Part shown: positions 5,245 to 8,085 of the stretch, in pieces | How positions within the stretch are numbered: the first letter of the stretch is position 1 | Layout: the number at the start of each line of letters is the position of its first letter | Assembly: GCA_035530135.1 (NCBI GenBank) | Contig: DATKVJ010000043.1 | Coordinates: 1-8,085, forward strand | DNA: 8,085 nt | Direction of reading: 5' to 3' | Source: CAIYYX01 sp035530135 | GTDB lineage: Bacteria > Pseudomonadota > Gammaproteobacteria > Burkholderiales > Rhodocyclaceae | Translations under genes and position numbers: made by a program | Notes under the pieces: model-generated | Database searches by the model: none | Told to the model about the DNA's origin: nothing | What the model saw: only the letters and a program-made list of their open reading frames with translations

Positions 5245-7920
5245 TCCGCCGTACCCGAGAGCCCACCCGTCGACGACCCCGACGCGCAGGAAACCCAGGA
5301 ATGGCTGGAAGCGCTGACCGGCGTGATCGAGCAGGAGGGCCCCGAGCGCGCCCACTTCCTGATCGAGAAGCTGGTCGAGCGGGCGCGCCGCGAGGGCATC
5401 AACCTGCCCTACAAGGCCACCACCGCCTATCTCAACACCATTCCCGTCGGCAAGGAGGAACCCAGTCCGGGCAATCACGAACTGGAGAACACCATCCGTT
5501 CGTACGTGCGCTGGAACGCGCTGGCGATGGTGCTGCGCGCCAATCGGAACAACTCCGGCCTGGGCGGCCACATCGCCAGTTTCGCCTCGGCCGCGACGCT
5601 CTACGACGTCGGCTTCAACCACTTCTGGCACGCTCCCTCCGCAGATCACGGCGGCGACCTGGTATACATCCAGGGCCACTCCGGGCCGGGCATCTATTCC
5701 CGGGCCTTCATGCTCGGCCGCCTGTCGCGCGAGCAGATGGACAACTTCCGCCGCGAGGTCGGCGGCAAGGGTCTGTCCTCCTACCCGCATCCCTGGCTGA
5801 TGCCCGACTTCTGGCAGTTCCCGACGGTGTCGATGGGTCTGGGCCCGCTGCAGGCGATCTACCAGGCGCGCTTCATGAAGTATCTCCACGACCGCGCCAT
5901 CGCCAGGACCGAGAATCGCAAGGTCTGGGCCTTCATGGGCGACGGCGAGATGGACGAGCCCGAATCGATGGGCGCGATCGGCCTGGGCGGCCGCGAGAAT
6001 CTCGACAACCTGATCTTCGTGATCAACTGCAACCTGCAGCGCCTGGACGGCCCGGTGCGCGGCAACGGCAAGATCATCCAGGAGCTCGAGGCCGACTTCC
6101 GCGGCGCCGGCTGGAACGTCATCAAGGTGATCTGGGGCGGCTACTGGGACGTGCTGCTCGCCCAGGACAAGACCGGCATCCTGCAAAAGCGCATGGAGGA
6201 ATGCGTGGACGGCGACTACCAGACCTTCAAGTCCAAGGACGGCGCCTACGTCCGCGAGCACTTCTTCGGCAAGTATCCGGAGCTGCGCGCGATGGTCGCC
6301 AACTGGTCGGACGACGACATCTGGCGCCTGAACCGCGGCGGCCACGACCCGCACAAGATCTACGCCGCCTACGCCGCGGCGATGGCCCACCGGGGCCAGC
6401 CGACGGTGATCCTGGCCAAGACCATCAAGGGCTTCGGCATGGGCGAGTCGGGCGAGGCGCAGAACATCACCCACCAGCAGAAGAAGATGGGCACCACCTC
6501 GCTGATCGCCTTCCGCAACCGCTTCGAGCTGCCGCTCACCGACGAACAGGTGGAGAAGCTCGAGTACATCCTGCCGCCGGAGGACTCGCCCGAGATCACC
6601 TACATGCGCGAGCGGCGCATGGCGCTGGGCGGCTTCCTGCCCGAGCGCAGATTGCGCGCCGAGCCGCTGGACGTGCCGGGACTCCCCGCCTTCGAGGCCT
6701 TGCTCAAGGCCTCCGGCGACGGCCGCGAGTTCTCGACCACGATGGCCTTCGTGCGCCTGCTGAACATCCTGGTCAAGGACAAGAAGGTCGGCCGCCACGT
6801 CGTGCCCATCGTCGCCGACGAGTCGCGCACCTTCGGCATGGAGGGGATGTTCCGCCAGCTCGGCATCTGGTCCTCGGTGGGCCAGAATTACACGCCCCAG
6901 GACGCCGACCAGCTGATGTTCTACAAGGAGTCCAAGGACGGCCAGATCCTCCAGGAGGGCATCACCGAGGCCGGCGCCATGGCCAGCTGGATGGCCGCCG
7001 CGACCTCCTACAGCACGCACGGCGTGCAGATGATGCCCTTCTTCATCTACTACTCGATGTTCGGCTTCCAGCGCTTCGGCGACCTGGCCTGGGCGGCCGG
7101 CGACTCGCGCTGCCGCGGCTTCCTGCTGGGCGGCACCTCGGGCAGAACCACCCTCAACGGCGAAGGGCTGCAGCACGAGGACGGCCACAGCCACGTGCAG
7201 TCGGCGCTGATCCCCAACTGCGTCTCCTACGACCCGAGCTTCTCCTACGAGGTGGCGGTGATCGTCGCCGACGGCCTGCGCCGGATGTACCGCGAGCAGG
7301 AGGACGTGTTCTACTACCTGACGCTGCTGAACGAGAACTACGAGCACCCGGCCATGCCCGAGGGTTCCGAGCGCGACATCCTGAAGGGCATGTACCTGTT
7401 CGCCAAGGGCGCGGCGAGCAACGGGCCGCGCGTGCAGCTCCTGGGCTCTGGAGCGATCCTGCGCGAGGTGATCGCGGCGGCCGAGCTCTTGCGCCGGGAC
7501 TGGGCAGTGGACGCCGACATCTGGAGCTGCCCCTCGTTCTCCGAACTCAGCCGCGACGGCCGGGCGGCAGCGCGCTGGAACCTGTTGAACCCCCAGGCCG
7601 CGCCCCGCCTCTCCCACGTCGAGCGCTGCCTCGCGGACACGCGCGGCCCGGTGATCGCCTCGACCGACTACGTGCGCGCGCTGCCCGAGCAGATCCGCGC
7701 CTTCGTGCCGCGCCGCTACGTGGTGCTCGGCACCGACGGCTTCGGCCGCTCGGACACGCGCGAGAAGCTGCGCCAGTTCTTCGAGGTAGACCGCCACTTC
7801 GTCGCGCTCGCCGCGCTGAAGGCGCTGGCCGACGAGGGCCAGATCGAGCCCAGCCGGGTGTCCGAAGCGATCGCCAAGTACGGCATCGATCCGAACACGC
7901 CCAACCCCGTCACGGTCTAG
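5242..7920 (+). CDS. aceE: Pyruvate dehydrogenase E1 component, homodimeric type
   Basis: AceE decarboxylates pyruvate with thiamine diphosphate and reductively acetylates the lipoyl groups of AceF in the cytoplasmic pyruvate dehydrogenase complex. From the preferred start it has 892 aa, against 887 in E. coli, and is collinear with that protein. Visible features are His110 in GLGGH, HPWLMPDFWQFPT (183-195), and the TPP/Mg motif GDGEMDEPES (233-242) with NCNLQRLDGPVRGNGK (262-277). His411 in the mobile loop EAQNITHQQKK matches E. coli His407, Glu576 in EGITEAGA matches Glu571, and His645 in GEGLQHEDGHSH matches His640. The C-terminal domain retains VLGTDGFGRSD near residues 830-840. The promoter is divergent from iorA, and aceF follows after 10 bp. 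No truncation or missing catalytic residue is seen. Confidence 0.98.
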   Translation: MSAVPESPPVDDPDAQETQEWLEALTGVIEQEGPERAHFLIEKLVERARREGINLPYKATTAYLNTIPVGKEEPSPGNHELENTIRSYVRWNALAMVLRANRNNSGLGGHIASFASAATLYDVGFNHFWHAPSADHGGDLVYIQGHSGPGIYSRAFMLGRLSREQMDNFRREVGGKGLSSYPHPWLMPDFWQFPTVSMGLGPLQAIYQARFMKYLHDRAIARTENRKVWAFMGDGEMDEPESMGAIGLGGRENLDNLIFVINCNLQRLDGPVRGNGKIIQELEADFRGAGWNVIKVIWGGYWDVLLAQDKTGILQKRMEECVDGDYQTFKSKDGAYVREHFFGKYPELRAMVANWSDDDIWRLNRGGHDPHKIYAAYAAAMAHRGQPTVILAKTIKGFGMGESGEAQNITHQQKKMGTTSLIAFRNRFELPLTDEQVEKLEYILPPEDSPEITYMRERRMALGGFLPERRLRAEPLDVPGLPAFEALLKASGDGREFSTTMAFVRLLNILVKDKKVGRHVVPIVADESRTFGMEGMFRQLGIWSSVGQNYTPQDADQLMFYKESKDGQILQEGITEAGAMASWMAAATSYSTHGVQMMPFFIYYSMFGFQRFGDLAWAAGDSRCRGFLLGGTSGRTTLNGEGLQHEDGHSHVQSALIPNCVSYDPSFSYEVAVIVADGLRRMYREQEDVFYYLTLLNENYEHPAMPEGSERDILKGMYLFAKGAASNGPRVQLLGSGAILREVIAAAELLRRDWAVDADIWSCPSFSELSRDGRAAARWNLLNPQAAPRLSHVERCLADTRGPVIASTDYVRALPEQIRAFVPRRYVVLGTDGFGRSDTREKLRQFFEVDRHFVALAALKALADEGQIEPSRVSEAIAKYGIDPNTPNPVTV

Positions 7921-7933
7921 GAGCAGGCCCATG
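7918..7933 (+). promoter_or_regulatory. aceF ribosome binding site overlapping the aceE stop
   Basis: The aceE stop TAG (7918-7920) runs into AGGAG (7919-7923), a Shine-Dalgarno 7 nt before the aceF ATG (7931-7933). It suggests coupled translation of E1 and E2. Confidence 0.6.
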
Positions 7934-8085
7934 TCGCAGACCATAGCAGTCAAGGTGCCGGACATCGGCGATTTTCACGACGTGCCGGTGATCGAGGTGC
8001 TGGTCAAGCCCGGCGACGTCATCAAGGCGGAAGACCCGCTGCTGATGCTGGAGTCCGACAAGGCGGCGATGGAGGTGCCCTCGCC
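7931..8085 (+). CDS. aceF: Pyruvate dehydrogenase E2, dihydrolipoamide acetyltransferase (5' part only)
   Basis: Only the first 51 codons lie in the window; the gene continues past the right edge. They encode the start of an N-terminal lipoyl domain: VKVPDIGDFHDVPVIEVLV (7-25), then VKPGDVI and the lipoylation motif ESDKA (41-45) with Lys44 as the expected lipoyl attachment site. E2 forms the core of the pyruvate dehydrogenase complex and moves the acetyl group from E1 to CoA. The position 10 bp after aceE and the shared ribosome-binding overlap make aceEF an operon. A lipoyl domain alone could also open an E3 or a carboxylase subunit. The IGDF opening and the place right after aceE make aceF by far the best call. 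The number of lipoyl domains cannot be seen. Confidence 0.93.
   Translation, partial: MSQTIAVKVPDIGDFHDVPVIEVLVKPGDVIKAEDPLLMLESDKAAMEVPS

Noticed and set aside
5301..7946. Plus-strand open frame of 881 codons in another frame of aceE
   Set aside because: It is Arg/Pro/Gly-rich shadow sequence. AceE is collinear with the known enzyme in the true frame.
5014..7965. Minus-strand open frame of 983 codons
   Set aside because: It is antisense to the whole of aceE and crosses the control region. It has low-complexity Val/Leu/Ala/Gly/His content and no family motif.
1..8085. Novel defence, mobile or biosynthetic system
   Set aside because: Every substantial coding region is a known metabolic family and no transposase, phage gene, CRISPR repeat or orphan gene cluster is seen.

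Overview
The window is compact, very GC-rich proteobacterial chromosome with almost no spare DNA. It carries seven protein genes (one cut by the window edge) and one tRNA gene. The homodimeric AceE-type pyruvate dehydrogenase followed by a lipoyl-domain aceF, the Sua5-type threonylcarbamoyl-AMP synthase next to purE, and folD near aceE all recall Betaproteobacteria. The ferredoxin-dependent IorAB enzyme and an FNR-type operator suggest a facultative anaerobe, for example a Rhodocyclales-like denitrifier or aromatic degrader. The lineage is inference from gene order and protein style, not from a search.

Layout. The left edge holds tRNA-Ala(CGC) on the minus strand, with its own candidate promoter overlapping the end of sua5. 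Next come five tightly packed minus-strand genes, in transcription order iorA, iorB, folD, purE, sua5. Their junctions are 9 bp, a 1-base overlap, 3 bp and 12 bp, so they look like one operon. A divergent control region of about 260 bp (4978-5241) separates this operon from aceE and the start of aceF on the plus strand.

Control region. This is the least ordinary part of the window. It holds a near-perfect FNR/CRP-family box at about -40 to a candidate iorA promoter. The aceE promoter has a perfect TATAAT -10, and a 10-bp palindrome lies over its -35. There is also a GC-rich dyad between the two promoters and a 7-bp hairpin just ahead of the aceE ribosome binding site.

How the genes fit together. 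AceE and AceF convert pyruvate to acetyl-CoA with NAD as the final acceptor. IorA and IorB oxidatively decarboxylate aryl-pyruvates (or related 2-oxoacids) to acyl-CoA with ferredoxin as acceptor. An FNR site between them suggests that 2-oxoacid oxidation is tuned to oxygen or nitrogen oxides. FolD supplies one-carbon units for purine synthesis, PurE is a purine enzyme, and Sua5 makes the t6A precursor of tRNA. These three are housekeeping passengers downstream of iorAB. purK, often found between purE and sua5 in this lineage, is absent here. I found no mobile element, CRISPR array or recognisably new multi-gene system. The points worth following are regulatory and gene-order based.
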